Shown: positions 53,799 through 63,514, counted from the stretch's first letter. The stretch: 64,000 nucleotides of DNA from an uncultured Bacteroidales bacterium (GCA_905235855.1 CAJONE010000002.1:27052-91051); one strand, 5' to 3'. Program-made: numbers and translations. Notes: generated by a model not told the origin, from the letters alone.

Positions 53799-54875
53799 AT
53801 GGTACACCACACAATAAAGATTCTACCGACAACCTGCATCATTATCCTTCTGTTGGCCAGCGGATGCAGAAAAGACAAACCCGAAGATGTGACCACCAAA
53901 CTACCCGAACACGGCGCAATTGTGCTAAACGAAGGCGGATGGGGCAACAACGAGGCCGAATTGAGCGTGATAGATTATAGCGACATGAGCATCACTAACG
54001 GTGCTTTCGCGAAGCTGAACGGACGCGGACTCGGCGACGTGGCCCAGGATGTGGCGGTATATGGCAGCAGAATTTATGTCACCGTATGGGGCTCGAACAC
54101 TGTGGAAGCTATTGACCGCAAGAGTGGCAAGTCGTCCAGAATAGATTTTGGAGACCGAGGGCCGCGCTATTTGGAATGTGCTGGTGGAAAGGTATATGTA
54201 AGTTGCTATTCGCCTACAAGTGTGGTGCGTATCGACACCTCCACACTGCAAATCGAAGCCACATGCCAGCTCAGCGGCCTGCAACCAGAAGGTCTTTGTA
54301 TAAACGGAAGCAACCTATATGTTTTGAATACCTGGAAACAGGATGCTGCCGGGAATCCAGAGTACGATTCAACCATGTCGGTTGTAGACCTTACAACGTT
54401 TAGCGAGACACGAAAAATAACTGTCGGCACAAATCCACAAAAAATAAAAAAGTTGGACAACAGCCATCTTGCCATATCATATACAGGCGACTATGCCGAT
54501 ATGCACGGAGGGTTGGCAATAGTCGATTTGAACGACATGAGTATCCGTCATATAAACACAAACATATCCAACATGGATACCTACAACGGACATATATACT
54601 ACTATGCTCACAACTATGGAGAAGCATGGAACGGACGGATTCACATCGTGAACGGCATAACGCTTCAGGAAACCACAATCACACTATCGGAAACCGGCGG
54701 CTACAGCGCCCAGTATTACCCCTATGCAATAAACATAAACCAGACGACAGGCGAAATATACATAGCAGGAGCACAATACGGCGCCAATGGCGACATATAC
54801 TGTTTTGCGCCCTCCGGCACGTTGAAATGGGTACTCGAAGCTGGACCGCTACCATCAAAAATAGCGGAACTATAG
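53799..54875 (+). CDS. btuG: BtuG-like surface beta-propeller lipoprotein (corrinoid binding)
   Basis: 358 residues from the ATG at 53799. Lipobox LASGC near residue 23. YncE/DUF5074-type seven-bladed propeller: blades such as GSRIYVTVWGSNTVEAIDR, GGKVYVSCYSPTSVVRIDT and GSNLYVLNTWKQDAAG. In Bacteroides, the BtuG lipoprotein next to BtuB binds cobalamin with extreme affinity and hands it to the receptor. The same gene order after a cobalamin riboswitch makes that the best call here. The symbol is by family and position. Confidence 0.88.
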   Translation: MVHHTIKILPTTCIIILLLASGCRKDKPEDVTTKLPEHGAIVLNEGGWGNNEAELSVIDYSDMSITNGAFAKLNGRGLGDVAQDVAVYGSRIYVTVWGSNTVEAIDRKSGKSSRIDFGDRGPRYLECAGGKVYVSCYSPTSVVRIDTSTLQIEATCQLSGLQPEGLCINGSNLYVLNTWKQDAAGNPEYDSTMSVVDLTTFSETRKITVGTNPQKIKKLDNSHLAISYTGDYADMHGGLAIVDLNDMSIRHINTNISNMDTYNGHIYYYAHNYGEAWNGRIHIVNGITLQETTITLSETGGYSAQYYPYAININQTTGEIYIAGAQYGANGDIYCFAPSGTLKWVLEAGPLPSKIAEL

Positions 54876-54906
54876 CTTGGGGACTACATAAGAACACAAA
54901 ATAACA

Positions 54907-54943
54907 AAGAGCCTCGCCAAATATTATTCCCGACGAGGCTCTT
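54907..54943. terminator. Bidirectional terminator
   Basis: Perfect stem AAGAGCCTCG (54907-54916) with CGAGGCTCTT (54934-54943) between the convergent btuG and DUF4476 genes. Confidence 0.85.
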
Positions 54944-54961
54944 GATTGTTTGGTTTGAGTG

Positions 54962-55822
54962 CTAACGCTGGTTAGCCTTTATGTAATCAAGCAGAGTTTT
55001 CTTGTTGGCCGCAAATGTAAAACCAGATGCCACCTGGAAATAGTTTTCCGGGTCGGCAACATACTCGTAGGCGAATTTGGCGAAGTCGAGCTTGTTGTCC
55101 TCGAACGTGAAAGTGGCAAGCATCCGCTTGATATCGGCCGTGGACACAAGTTTCGATGTCACCATAGCCTGCGCCAGCTCGGAACGGCTGTCGTCGAATG
55201 TTTCAGACTTTAGCTGACTGACCATCCGTGCAACTTCTTCAGGTGTGGCGATCGGTATAGCGTCAACCGCAACAGCATCCGGAGGGAGCATCTCGGCAGG
55301 TGGTGTCATCATGCTGTTGATTGCGTCGCGCCAACCGTCGCGGTAGCCGTCTTGATATCCGTCGCGGTATGAGCCGCTACGCGAAGGTGGATTAATGTCG
55401 GCTGGCGGCTGCGAGGTGTGGATTCGACCCGTATTGCCCTGACCATAGAGAAACACGTCAAGAGGTTCAACCACCAGTGCTGTGCCATTACGCGAAGCTT
55501 TCCATTGAACAACATACTCCTCTTCTTTCGACTGAAGGTCGATGGTGGAACGAAGCGTGGCACGAGCTGGGGACGTAAGTTCTACCGTAAGTTCGTGGCG
55601 TCCAGGTCGCAGTCCGGTGAAGGTGTACGAGCGTGAGGCATAGCCCTCCTGACGGCGTCCGTCAATGCTAACGACAAATTTCTCGTTCAGAAAAGCACGC
55701 ACCTTAAGAGAAATCTGAAGATGGTTGGTTTGATTCTGATTTCCGCGATGTCCACCGCCTGGCTGCGCAATTGACATCGCTGCAAACAGTAGAAAAACGA
55801 TAAAAGGAATTGTCTTTTTCAT
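54962..55822 (-). CDS. DUF4476 exported protein
   Basis: 286 residues. Signal peptide MKKTIPFIVFLLFAAMSIAQ. The N-terminal domain is beta-sandwich-like (YTFTGLRPGRHELTVELTS). A central linker carries the repeat YRDGYQDGYRDGWRD. The C-terminal DUF4476 helical domain (about residues 195-286) shows FTFEDNKLDFAKFAYEYVADPENY. Function not known. A -7 box TATTTTTG lies on the minus strand at 55848-55855. Confidence 0.85.
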   Translation of the reverse strand: MKKTIPFIVFLLFAAMSIAQPGGGHRGNQNQTNHLQISLKVRAFLNEKFVVSIDGRRQEGYASRSYTFTGLRPGRHELTVELTSPARATLRSTIDLQSKEEEYVVQWKASRNGTALVVEPLDVFLYGQGNTGRIHTSQPPADINPPSRSGSYRDGYQDGYRDGWRDAINSMMTPPAEMLPPDAVAVDAIPIATPEEVARMVSQLKSETFDDSRSELAQAMVTSKLVSTADIKRMLATFTFEDNKLDFAKFAYEYVADPENYFQVASGFTFAANKKTLLDYIKANQR

Positions 55823-55991
55823 TACTGGTATCTGTTTTTATTTTTTGCAAAAATACTACATTCCACACAATATTTTCCCCAACTGTCACATATTTTCACG
55901 CAATACACACGGAATAAACATTGTAAGGCTCTGATTATATACATCCACTCTCAAGTAAACAAACTTTTTATGTATAAATCTCAAAAAAAAA

Positions 55992-56022
55992 TTTGCCATA
56001 TCAAATAATTGTAGTATTTTTG
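55992..56022 (+). promoter_or_regulatory. Promoter of tRNA-Phe
   Basis: TTTG (55992-55995), 19-base spacer, TATTTTTG (56015-56022) followed by CAAACG, a full consensus match. Confidence 0.8.
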
Positions 56023-56062
56023 CAAACGAATTAAACGATGGCAATCATCGATAAGATTCGAT

Positions 56063-56135
56063 GGCGTTGTAGCTCAGTTGGTAGAGCAGCGGACTGAAAA
56101 TCCGTGTGTCACTGGTTCAATTCCAGTCAATGCCA
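56063..56135 (+). tRNA. tRNA-Phe (GAA)
   Basis: Plus-strand cloverleaf, acceptor GGCGTTG/CAATGCC, anticodon stem GCGGA/TCCGT with loop CTGAAAA. CCA is not encoded. Confidence 0.95.
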
Positions 56136-56142
56136 CAACAAG

Positions 56143-56176
56143 AAGGGAAGTACAAAACGAGTGCTTCCCTTTTTTG
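56143..56176 (+). terminator. Terminator of tRNA-Phe
   Basis: Stem AAGGGAAGTAC (56143-56153) with GTGCTTCCCTT (56161-56171), one G-T pair, then a T run. Confidence 0.85.
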
Positions 56177-56201
56177 TTAAGACCACTAATCTTTACACTC
56201 C

Positions 56202-56645
56202 ATGTCCATGTTAGAAGAGAAAATCAATGCCGACATAAAACAGGCAATGTTGAATAAGGAAAAAAACGTGTTGGAATCGCTGCGTGCCATAAAAGCCGCC
56301 TTGCTGCTGCTCAAGACTGGTAAAGGCGAAATAAACGACGCTGCCGAAGTCGCCACCCTACAAAAACTGGTGAAACAGCGCAAGGAAGCAGCCGAAATTT
56401 TCGCTGGGCAAAACCGTTCAGACCTTGCCGAAAACGAACTGTTTCAGGCATCGATAATTGAACGTTACCTGCCAAAACAACTATCGAGAGGCGAAATTGA
56501 AGACGCCATAAAAAACATCGTCACCGAATTGGGTGCGACCAGTGCCAAGGATATGGGACGCGTTATGAGCGTTGCCGCCAAAAAATTCGCCGGGACAGCC
56601 GACAACAAGGTTGTGGCCGAAATCGCGAAATCCATGTTAGGGTAA
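56202..56645 (+). CDS. YqeY/GatB-like protein
   Basis: 147 residues (ATG at 56202, or 56208). Pattern of the YqeY family: EKINADIKQAMLNKEKNVLESLRAIKAAL, then AEIFAGQNRSDLAENEL and LPKQLSRGEIEDAI. Related to the tail domain of GatB, so a tRNA-linked role is suspected but unproven. First gene after tRNA-Phe, followed by thioesterase and lipoprotein genes. Confidence 0.92.
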   Translation: MSMLEEKINADIKQAMLNKEKNVLESLRAIKAALLLLKTGKGEINDAAEVATLQKLVKQRKEAAEIFAGQNRSDLAENELFQASIIERYLPKQLSRGEIEDAIKNIVTELGATSAKDMGRVMSVAAKKFAGTADNKVVAEIAKSMLG

Positions 56646-56680
56646 AGAACAGTTGCAATATCACACCACAATAACGCAAG

Positions 56681-57088
56681 ATGCATAGCCTGCCAATTCA
56701 AATACGCTTCAACGATGTGGACCAGATGGGACATGTCAACAACGCCGTGATTATGGAATATTTCGACCTTGGGAAGTCGGCCTTTTTTACCGCAGCAGGC
56801 ATACCACCCGAACAAGGCGATTTCACAGTCATGATAGTGCACTTCGAAGTTGACTTCAACTCACAAATACGTTATCACGACAATATTTACGTGACCACAG
56901 CGATAAAACGCATAGGCAACAAAAGTATAGCCGTGGAACAACATATCGTGAACCAAGACAGCGGCGTAGACTGCGCTGTATGCCGCACAGTTATGGCCGG
57001 ATACCGCCGCTCGACACACAGCAGCGCAGCCATACCTGAAGAATTGAAGAGAAAACTGCTTGCAGAACAACCAACGCAACAGGCGTGA
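56681..57088 (+). CDS. Acyl-CoA thioesterase (hotdog fold)
   Basis: 135 residues. The 4HBT signature RFNDVDQMGHVNNAVIMEYF contains the catalytic Asp, and VHFEVDFNSQIRYHD matches the family. Hydrolyses an acyl-CoA or acyl-ACP; chain length unknown. Confidence 0.9.
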   Translation: MHSLPIQIRFNDVDQMGHVNNAVIMEYFDLGKSAFFTAAGIPPEQGDFTVMIVHFEVDFNSQIRYHDNIYVTTAIKRIGNKSIAVEQHIVNQDSGVDCAVCRTVMAGYRRSTHSSAAIPEELKRKLLAEQPTQQA

Positions 57089-57127
57089 CAAATGTTTCCA
57101 TAATTGCAACAACAAAACACATTTACT

Positions 57128-58006
57128 ATGAAAAACACATTATTTACAATCTCGATAGCATTGCTTACAATCTGCTGCAGCTGCAAAGGTGACAACGAAG
57201 CTGGGGTGGACACCGACGGAACCATGAACGGAGTGTTCTCGGTTAGCGACTCGACACAAGTGAAATTCTCACGCGGTAACCTTCAGTACCAGCCCTCCAG
57301 TTCCACTTGGCGTTTCGCCGAGACTCAATACGATGTAATAGGCAGCGACAACGAAAACATTTCGGCCACATATACCGGCTGGATTGACCTATTCGGGTGG
57401 GGTACGAGCGGTTGGAACAGCGGAGCCGTCTCGTATATGGCATACGATACCTCGGCGGCATACGCCAACTACTGTCCGGGCGGCGACACATCGGCAAATC
57501 TGACAGGAAATTTTGCCAACGCCGACTGGGGCATGTATAACGCCATCGAAAACGGCGGCAAGACACCCGGCCAGTGGAGGACTCTGACAAAAAGCGAATG
57601 GAAATATCTACTCACCAACCGCAAAGGCGCAGGGGACAAATTCGGTCTGGCCAAAGTCAACAACGTCGATGGACTCGTTATCCTGCCTGACAGCTGGACA
57701 CAGCCCGACGGTGTGGACTTCACCGCCGGACACGATAACGGTTTCAAGACCAATCGCTACTCCGCAGCCAAATGGAGCAAAATGCAGGCAGCGGGCGCTG
57801 TCTTTCTACCGGCTGCAGGCTACCGCGAAAGGGTAAGCGTCTTCACCAAATTCACCAACTACACTGAATGCGGCTTCTACTGGTCATCGACCCATATCAG
57901 CAACATCAACTGTAATATCCTGTTTTTCGGAAAAGAGACCGTAAATCCCACCAATTTTGCCAAACGCCATTTCGGCCTTGCCGTGCGTCTGGTAAAAGAC
58001 ATTTGA
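57128..58006 (+). CDS. Lipoprotein with FISUMP-like C-terminal domain
   Basis: 292 residues from the ATG at 57128; lipobox in LTICCSC. The N-terminal part (VKFSRGNLQYQPSSSTWRF) belongs to a group common in Bacteroidales surface proteins. The C-terminus (GFYWSSTHISN, AKRHFGLAVRLVKD) resembles the Fibrobacter major paralogous/DUF1566 domain. A carbohydrate- or surface-related role is a guess. Terminator at 58031-58063. Confidence 0.75.
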   Translation: MKNTLFTISIALLTICCSCKGDNEAGVDTDGTMNGVFSVSDSTQVKFSRGNLQYQPSSSTWRFAETQYDVIGSDNENISATYTGWIDLFGWGTSGWNSGAVSYMAYDTSAAYANYCPGGDTSANLTGNFANADWGMYNAIENGGKTPGQWRTLTKSEWKYLLTNRKGAGDKFGLAKVNNVDGLVILPDSWTQPDGVDFTAGHDNGFKTNRYSAAKWSKMQAAGAVFLPAAGYRERVSVFTKFTNYTECGFYWSSTHISNINCNILFFGKETVNPTNFAKRHFGLAVRLVKDI

Positions 58007-58030
58007 CATATTTTATATGTCACAAACAAA

Positions 58031-58063
58031 AGAGAGGGGACGTGGAAACAACGTCCCCTCTCT
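58031..58063. terminator. Bidirectional terminator
   Basis: Perfect 13-bp stem AGAGAGGGGACGT (58031-58043) with ACGTCCCCTCTCT (58051-58063), seven-base loop, between the convergent genes ending at 58006 and 58084. Confidence 0.85.
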
Positions 58064-58083
58064 CATTTTTCACAACAGCGCTG

Positions 58084-58716
58084 TCACTGGCCTCTCCTGA
58101 GCGGCTCGACCTTACCAAATCTTTTCCTTTCGAGCGGAACCTGTTTCTTCAACATGGTGGACTTGCCGTCACCGGCCTGTCCCGCTACACGTTCGGCTTT
58201 TCTTTCAACCATAACATCTTTGCCGTTCACATTATTCTTACGTTGCAGCGACACCTCCGATTTTCCGCCCGTAGCTTCCATCAGTCCATCAAGTTCCATT
58301 GCCAGAAATTTATCGCCCAACGCCCCCGTCGGCAATAATGGCGCTGTACACGGATCGCATGGAATGCCTGCCGACTGTCCAACACACTTCAGCGTAGAGA
58401 TACGACGATCCTTGAGTAGCGGCAGCCAAACTTCAGCCACATCCACTGTCTTTATGTATTTTGCGCCGTTCGCGATATTTAAGCCGGTCACAGTAACTCC
58501 GATGGAATCTGATATCACTTTCTCAATCTTTATATATTGAGGTGAACTTTTCTCGCAACAGCCGCAAAAATCAACCATAACATTATGGCGTTTCAGGATT
58601 TTGGCGACTTGTTTGGCCTGACTGCCAGTCAATGCCGATGCGTTATTGTCTTTTTGCTGTGCGCTACACACAAACGAAACCAAAATTGTTAGCGCTAAAA
58701 CTGTTATACTCCTCAT
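58084..58716 (-). CDS. Exported protein of unknown function with Cys motif
   Basis: 210 residues from the ATG at 58716 (MRSITVLALTILVSFVCSAQQ signal peptide). Mature part has a CGCC cluster in VDFCGCCEKSSPQY and a second Cys pair in GIPCDPCTAP, suggesting disulfides or a metal site. The C-terminal third is basic. Family not recognised. 51 bases downstream of the PepSY-like gene. Confidence 0.65.
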   Translation of the reverse strand: MRSITVLALTILVSFVCSAQQKDNNASALTGSQAKQVAKILKRHNVMVDFCGCCEKSSPQYIKIEKVISDSIGVTVTGLNIANGAKYIKTVDVAEVWLPLLKDRRISTLKCVGQSAGIPCDPCTAPLLPTGALGDKFLAMELDGLMEATGGKSEVSLQRKNNVNGKDVMVERKAERVAGQAGDGKSTMLKKQVPLERKRFGKVEPLRRGQ

Positions 58717-58767
58717 ATTCGAATGCTTTTTTCTTACAATCAACAAACCAAAGATAAGCTTGTGTGG

Positions 58768-59784
58768 CTACTGAATGTCTCTCTCATCGAGCGGTGCAGC
58801 CAAAAGACCCATGAACTTGGCCGAGTTGTCGAACTCCATCCGCGTGTATTTGGGTTTCTTTTCACCTTTGATTTTCTGGCTTATGACAACGTATGTGAAA
58901 GGCTTTGGTTTTTTTCCGGTGGCGTCGTCACGATATTTCGAATCATATTCGTAAACCACCATCTTTTCGATCTTGTATTTTTCGTTTTTGTATTTTTCGT
59001 TAAGGTATTTTATTATAGCGTTGGTATAGCGTTCCTTTGGGAGAACCTTGCCCGTCATTATGGCCTTTTCGGAGTTTACGTCATACACTGCCTCGAACTG
59101 CACCTTCTGGTTGTTTGAGTAGTAGGCCACAAACTGGTCTGGACCGCGTTTAATCCAGTCTGGGCCTACGCTGATACGCGCGGGAGGAACTTTCTTGGTG
59201 AAGGCGGCCACAATTCCATTCGAAGGGGCTTCTCTCGGTGATGATGCGACATCCTCTTCAGGTTTCGGGCGCTTTTTCAGGTCCTTCTCCTCGGGGTTAT
59301 TGCGAGCATAATAGTCTGCCTTTACCTCATCGGGATCCGGCGCATTGCTCTTCATAAGTTTACCCTTGGTGTCGAACACCATTTCACAGTCATCGGCTCC
59401 AACACCTTTACGAACCACAATCATACGATAATAATTGTCACCGCTCATCTCTTCGACATATTCCACGCTTTTCACTCGATAGCCGGGGTAGTTGTTAACA
59501 AAATAAGTGTTCATCAAAGTGGGGCATTCCTTCAACTCGGTCGGGAAAGTGCTGTATTGCCAATCGCCATTAGCGGTGAAGAAGCTGCGACCCGACTGCC
59601 CGTCGACAGTAATGTCAGCTATATACTGGCCTGGTGCCTGATACCAGGTCCGCACTTTATAAGCTTCATAGGTTTTTTCCAGCGCAAGGAGCACTGATTT
59701 CGGCACATCTGTTTCTCTTATCTTTGTCTGCGCAGAAAGAAACATCGGCAGACACATCGCAGCAATAAGAAGCAGTTTTTTCAT
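58768..59784 (-). CDS. PepSY-like exported protein
   Basis: 338 residues from the ATG at 59784. Signal peptide MKKLLLIAAMCLPMFLSAQ, then a PepSY-like pattern (VPKSVLLALEKTYEAYKVRTWYQAPGQY and ADITVDGQSGRSFFTANGDW), a Lys/Glu/Pro-rich linker and a second related beta-rich half. Such proteins often bind small molecules or inhibit proteases; function here unknown. Confidence 0.75.
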   Translation of the reverse strand: MKKLLLIAAMCLPMFLSAQTKIRETDVPKSVLLALEKTYEAYKVRTWYQAPGQYIADITVDGQSGRSFFTANGDWQYSTFPTELKECPTLMNTYFVNNYPGYRVKSVEYVEEMSGDNYYRMIVVRKGVGADDCEMVFDTKGKLMKSNAPDPDEVKADYYARNNPEEKDLKKRPKPEEDVASSPREAPSNGIVAAFTKKVPPARISVGPDWIKRGPDQFVAYYSNNQKVQFEAVYDVNSEKAIMTGKVLPKERYTNAIIKYLNEKYKNEKYKIEKMVVYEYDSKYRDDATGKKPKPFTYVVISQKIKGEKKPKYTRMEFDNSAKFMGLLAAPLDERDIQ

Positions 59785-59865
59785 ATCATTTAGGATTATT
59801 GATGTTTGTCGTTTAGTATTGTCATAACTATCGTTTCTTGCAACATTAACGAGCAAAAGGCATTA

Positions 59866-61161
59866 TTATTGCTTGAATAATACATCCTTGCGGTCGGGGC
59901 TTATAGACACGGCCATAATGTTCACGCCGGTGATTTTCTCGATAGCATAAAGGTATTCGAGCAGGTGGGCCGGCAAGTCGTTATAGGTCTGTGTCCCGTT
60001 CAGTTCCTGCTTCCAACCGGGATAGGACTCATAGACGGGTTTTATCTCTACAGCATTGAACTCAAAGGGTATCTCGTCGGTATGTTGCCCTGCAATCTCG
60101 TAGTGAGTGCACATTTTTATCTCGTCAAAGTCGTTCATCACATCAGGCTTGGTGACGATAAGGTCCGTGACACCGTTAAGCATACATGCATACTTCAATG
60201 CCGGAATGTCGATCCATCCACACCGGCGAGAGCGTCCTGTGGTGGCGCCGAATTCATGCCCTATCTGGCACAGCATTTCGCCAGTCTCGTCGAATAGCTC
60301 AGTCGGGAAAGGTCCTGCACCGACACGTGTGCAATATGCTTTGGTTATGCCCATTACCCTGCCTATTTTCGACGGAGCTACCCCAAGACCGGAACAGACT
60401 CCGGCAGTGATTGTGCTTGACGAAGTCACAAACGGGTACGATCCGAAATCAATATCAAGCATCGACCCTTGGGCTCCCTCGGCCAGAACCCTCCTTCCCT
60501 CGTCAAGACACTTGTTGATAAAGTACTCACTGTTTACAAACTTGAACTGTTTCAAGACATCGAGCGAGTCCATCCATTCTTTTTCGTAGTCGTCGAGCGA
60601 CATATTGTCGATACGAAAAGAGTCGACATCAAACTTGAGAGTATGAGCGGTTTGCAGGTGCTGCACTTTAAGCAGTTCGTAATGTTCGCGGAAGTCGAAT
60701 TCAGTAATATCACCTACTCGTATGCCTGTACGAGCTATCTTATCGGTATACGCAGGACCTATGCCCTTTAGCGTTGATCCGATTTTGGCATTGCCCTTTG
60801 CCTTTTCGTTAGCCGCATCGAGCATGCGGTGACTCGGCAGTATGAGATGTGCCTTTTTCGATATGTACAGGTTTTTCGTTGCATCAATACCTTTTTCTTT
60901 CAAAGCCCGCACTTCCTGTGCAAAAATACGTGGTTCGATCAGCACACCATTGCCTATCACGTTGATTTTACTCTCATGGAATATGCCCGAAGGAATGATG
61001 TGCAACACATGTTTGATACCATTGAACTCAAGCGTATGGCCAGCATTGGGGCCGCCCTGGAAGCGCGCTATGACATCATATTCGGGTGTCATGACATCGA
61101 CCACCTTCCCCTTCCCCTCGTCGCCCCATTGTAGGCCTAACAAAACATCCACTTTACTCAT
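59866..61161 (-). CDS. purA: Adenylosuccinate synthetase
   Basis: 431 residues from the ATG at 61161 (MSKVDVLLGLQWGDEGKGK). First committed step to AMP: joins IMP and aspartate using GTP. GDEGKGK loop and NAGHTLEF active site are present, and the end matches the family. Upstream is the unknown gene at 61251. Confidence 0.97.
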   Translation of the reverse strand: MSKVDVLLGLQWGDEGKGKVVDVMTPEYDVIARFQGGPNAGHTLEFNGIKHVLHIIPSGIFHESKINVIGNGVLIEPRIFAQEVRALKEKGIDATKNLYISKKAHLILPSHRMLDAANEKAKGNAKIGSTLKGIGPAYTDKIARTGIRVGDITEFDFREHYELLKVQHLQTAHTLKFDVDSFRIDNMSLDDYEKEWMDSLDVLKQFKFVNSEYFINKCLDEGRRVLAEGAQGSMLDIDFGSYPFVTSSSTITAGVCSGLGVAPSKIGRVMGITKAYCTRVGAGPFPTELFDETGEMLCQIGHEFGATTGRSRRCGWIDIPALKYACMLNGVTDLIVTKPDVMNDFDEIKMCTHYEIAGQHTDEIPFEFNAVEIKPVYESYPGWKQELNGTQTYNDLPAHLLEYLYAIEKITGVNIMAVSISPDRKDVLFKQ

Positions 61162-61250
61162 ATAATATTGAAGTTTTAAATTGAAACGTATTGAAAAACT
61201 TGAAAAAGCAATTGATTTCATTTGGCCCGCTGGCCACATTTCATAATTCG

Positions 61251-61844
61251 CTATCGGTTTTTAAACCACTCGATAAAATCCGGCAAATCATCCATTATTT
61301 TAAAACCATCTTTGAATGGTTCCTGCGGTATTGGGCATATTTCAAGGTAGCCCACAAGCGTGGCACAGTCAAACTCGCCTATCAAACCTTCTATGGTGAC
61401 ATAAACGCCAACGAGTTGGTCATCGTCGCCAACCACCGGATTTTCCACAGCCACACGCAAGCCCACCATATCCGGAGACTCCTCGTTCTCCATTTCGGTG
61501 AAATACATTTTGCGAGTATCGAAGACATATTTGTCGAAATAAACCTTCAGCCCCTTTCCCTTTGGCTGCTTGAAGGCCACGAACTCCCACCAGTCGACAT
61601 CCGGTGCGTTCTCCACAAGATCGGTGACATATTTGAACAAGTCGATATCGCCTTCAGCCGAGAACGTCAGTGTACGTCCGTTTTGAGTCTGCTCGCCAAC
61701 CTCGAACGTGAGACCCTCACAATATTTGTCCAGGGCGGACTGCATATCTACAAGGAGCCGTTTTGCAGTCTTTTCGTCAAGGTCGTCGAGCATAGTTAAC
61801 TGCTCACTGTTATCGGAAAACCATTTCCAGAAAGTTTCGATCAT
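61251..61844 (-). CDS. Conserved protein of unknown function between murB and purA
   Basis: 197 residues, no signal or membrane segment, acidic. Blocks such as FSAEGDIDLFKYVTDLVENA and VDWWEFVAFKQPKGKGLKVYF give an alpha-beta look. Family not recognised. 8 bases after murB. Confidence 0.7.
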   Translation of the reverse strand: MIETFWKWFSDNSEQLTMLDDLDEKTAKRLLVDMQSALDKYCEGLTFEVGEQTQNGRTLTFSAEGDIDLFKYVTDLVENAPDVDWWEFVAFKQPKGKGLKVYFDKYVFDTRKMYFTEMENEESPDMVGLRVAVENPVVGDDDQLVGVYVTIEGLIGEFDCATLVGYLEICPIPQEPFKDGFKIMDDLPDFIEWFKNR

Positions 61845-61852
61845 ATCTTAAT

Positions 61853-62905
61853 TCATCTTTTATGCCCGTCATGCTTTTTATATCTGTCACCCTCAAATCC
61901 CACAAACTCGGCTTCATATTCAAGCGATATCCCATATTTTTGTTTCACGTCCCCCGCTATAGCCTCGGCCAGTTTCCTGACCTCATTCCCGTTGCACCCA
62001 CATCGGTTGACCAACACCAGAGCCTGTTTCTCATAAACGCCGCAGCGTCCGAGCGAACGGCCTTTCCATCCGCATTTTTCGATAAGCCATCCGGCGGCCA
62101 ATTTGTATCCGCCATGTGCTGCATGGGCAGGCATGTCCGGATATTGCATTTTAAGGACTTCGTACTCCCCCATAGAAACAACTGGATTCTTGAAAAAACT
62201 GCCGGCACTGCCCATCTCATCCGGCTTAGGCAGCTTTGACCACCTTATGCACTCTATCGTATCGGCCAAAGTCGATGCATTGGTTGAGCCGGTGCCAAGA
62301 GCATCTGCAATGGGCTTATAATCCAATTGTGGCGTAAAAGTTTTCGACAGGCGAAACGTGACTGAGGTCACAACATAACGTCCTTTGTCGGACTGTTTAA
62401 ACCTACTGTTCCTATATCCGTACGCACACTCGCCTGCCAAGAATTTTACAGTATTGCCAGTTTCCGAGTCAAAAGTCTCGACAGACTCGACCACATCACT
62501 CGATTCTGATCCATACGCACCGATATTCTGTACGGCGGCGGCACCCACAGTGCCTGGTATGGCAACAAGATTCTCAATGCCATACCATCCACTTGCAATT
62601 GATTTTTTCACAAAGTCATCCCAAATTTCTCCGGCTGCCACCTTTACAGAAACACTGGATTCCGTTTCTCCAACAAGTTGAAATCCCTTGTTTCGCATGA
62701 CGACAACAGTTCCATCGTACCATTCACCAAATACGAGGTTGCTCCCCTGACCTATTGCAATATATTCGCCCCTGTGCAAGAGGCCGTTTCTTAACAGTTC
62801 GTCAAGGTCGCCTTCACATTCGACAACCGCAAGGTTTCTCGCCCTGCAGTCAATACCAAAAGTGTTGTAGACCAACAGCGATGCGTTTGGCACGACAGAA
62901 ACCAT
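61853..62905 (-). CDS. murB: UDP-N-acetylenolpyruvoylglucosamine reductase
   Basis: 350 residues. Second step of peptidoglycan precursor synthesis, FAD and NADPH dependent. Family motifs: YIAIGQGSNLVFG, GIENLVAIPGTVGAAAVQNIGAYG, YRNSRFK and GSAGSFFKNPVV. Located between the lipoprotein at 62915 (9 bases) and the unknown gene. Confidence 0.96.
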   Translation of the reverse strand: MVSVVPNASLLVYNTFGIDCRARNLAVVECEGDLDELLRNGLLHRGEYIAIGQGSNLVFGEWYDGTVVVMRNKGFQLVGETESSVSVKVAAGEIWDDFVKKSIASGWYGIENLVAIPGTVGAAAVQNIGAYGSESSDVVESVETFDSETGNTVKFLAGECAYGYRNSRFKQSDKGRYVVTSVTFRLSKTFTPQLDYKPIADALGTGSTNASTLADTIECIRWSKLPKPDEMGSAGSFFKNPVVSMGEYEVLKMQYPDMPAHAAHGGYKLAAGWLIEKCGWKGRSLGRCGVYEKQALVLVNRCGCNGNEVRKLAEAIAGDVKQKYGISLEYEAEFVGFEGDRYKKHDGHKR

Positions 62906-62914
62906 TCAACCAAA

Positions 62915-63388
62915 CTATTTTCTTGGTTTGTAGAAAGTTATTTCTCGCGTCGCCTGTCTGCCGTCAATGGAATCGGCTGTCGAAAGAACCATCCAACGCC
63001 CCTTGAGCTTATCCAGCTGATACACCTGAGAACCAAGCGTAAGGCTGTTCTCGTCAAGAGAATAAATGAGTGTGTCTCTTGAGAGATTACAATGCAAATC
63101 GGCAATCTCGTCACGCAAACTGTCAGTCAGCATATATGGAGGAATTGTTAGCAGCGCATGTTTTCTGCCATAACTCAGAAAGACTGTATCGGCATCCTTA
63201 AAGAAAAGCGTTACAGCACTGTCGGTCAAATTCTTTTCGCGCTCAATACCCAACGTGTCAATATATGTCAGGTGATCCGATGCCTGCTGCCAGAAACCGA
63301 CTATCACACGGTCCTTGGAACACGATACGGTTGTAATTGCGACTATGGCAATTGTCAGGGTCAGGAGCAGCTTGGCGTTCTTGTTCAT
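62915..63388 (-). CDS. Small lipoprotein, lipocalin-like
   Basis: 157 residues. Lipobox TTVSC near residue 23. The start of the mature part, VIVGFWQQASDHLTYIDTLG, resembles lipocalin-like domains of Bacteroidetes. First gene of the operon with murB. A -7 box TATCTTTG lies on the minus strand at 63415-63422. Confidence 0.75.
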   Translation of the reverse strand: MNKNAKLLLTLTIAIVAITTVSCSKDRVIVGFWQQASDHLTYIDTLGIEREKNLTDSAVTLFFKDADTVFLSYGRKHALLTIPPYMLTDSLRDEIADLHCNLSRDTLIYSLDENSLTLGSQVYQLDKLKGRWMVLSTADSIDGRQATREITFYKPRK

Positions 63389-63487
63389 ACTTCAACAATA
63401 TTTCAATCAGATTGCAAAGATACGAAAATTAGGTTTTACGGATGACTTCAATTGTTAAAAATTAAAAACGCATCCTGAATCAAATAA

Positions 63488-63514
63488 AAAAGAGGTCTTA
63501 AAAAAACCTCTTTT
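63488..63514 (-). terminator. Terminator of tRNA-Leu (CAA)
   Basis: Stem AAAAGAGGT (63488-63496) with ACCTCTTTT (63506-63514). On the minus strand it ends in a T run. Confidence 0.8.
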
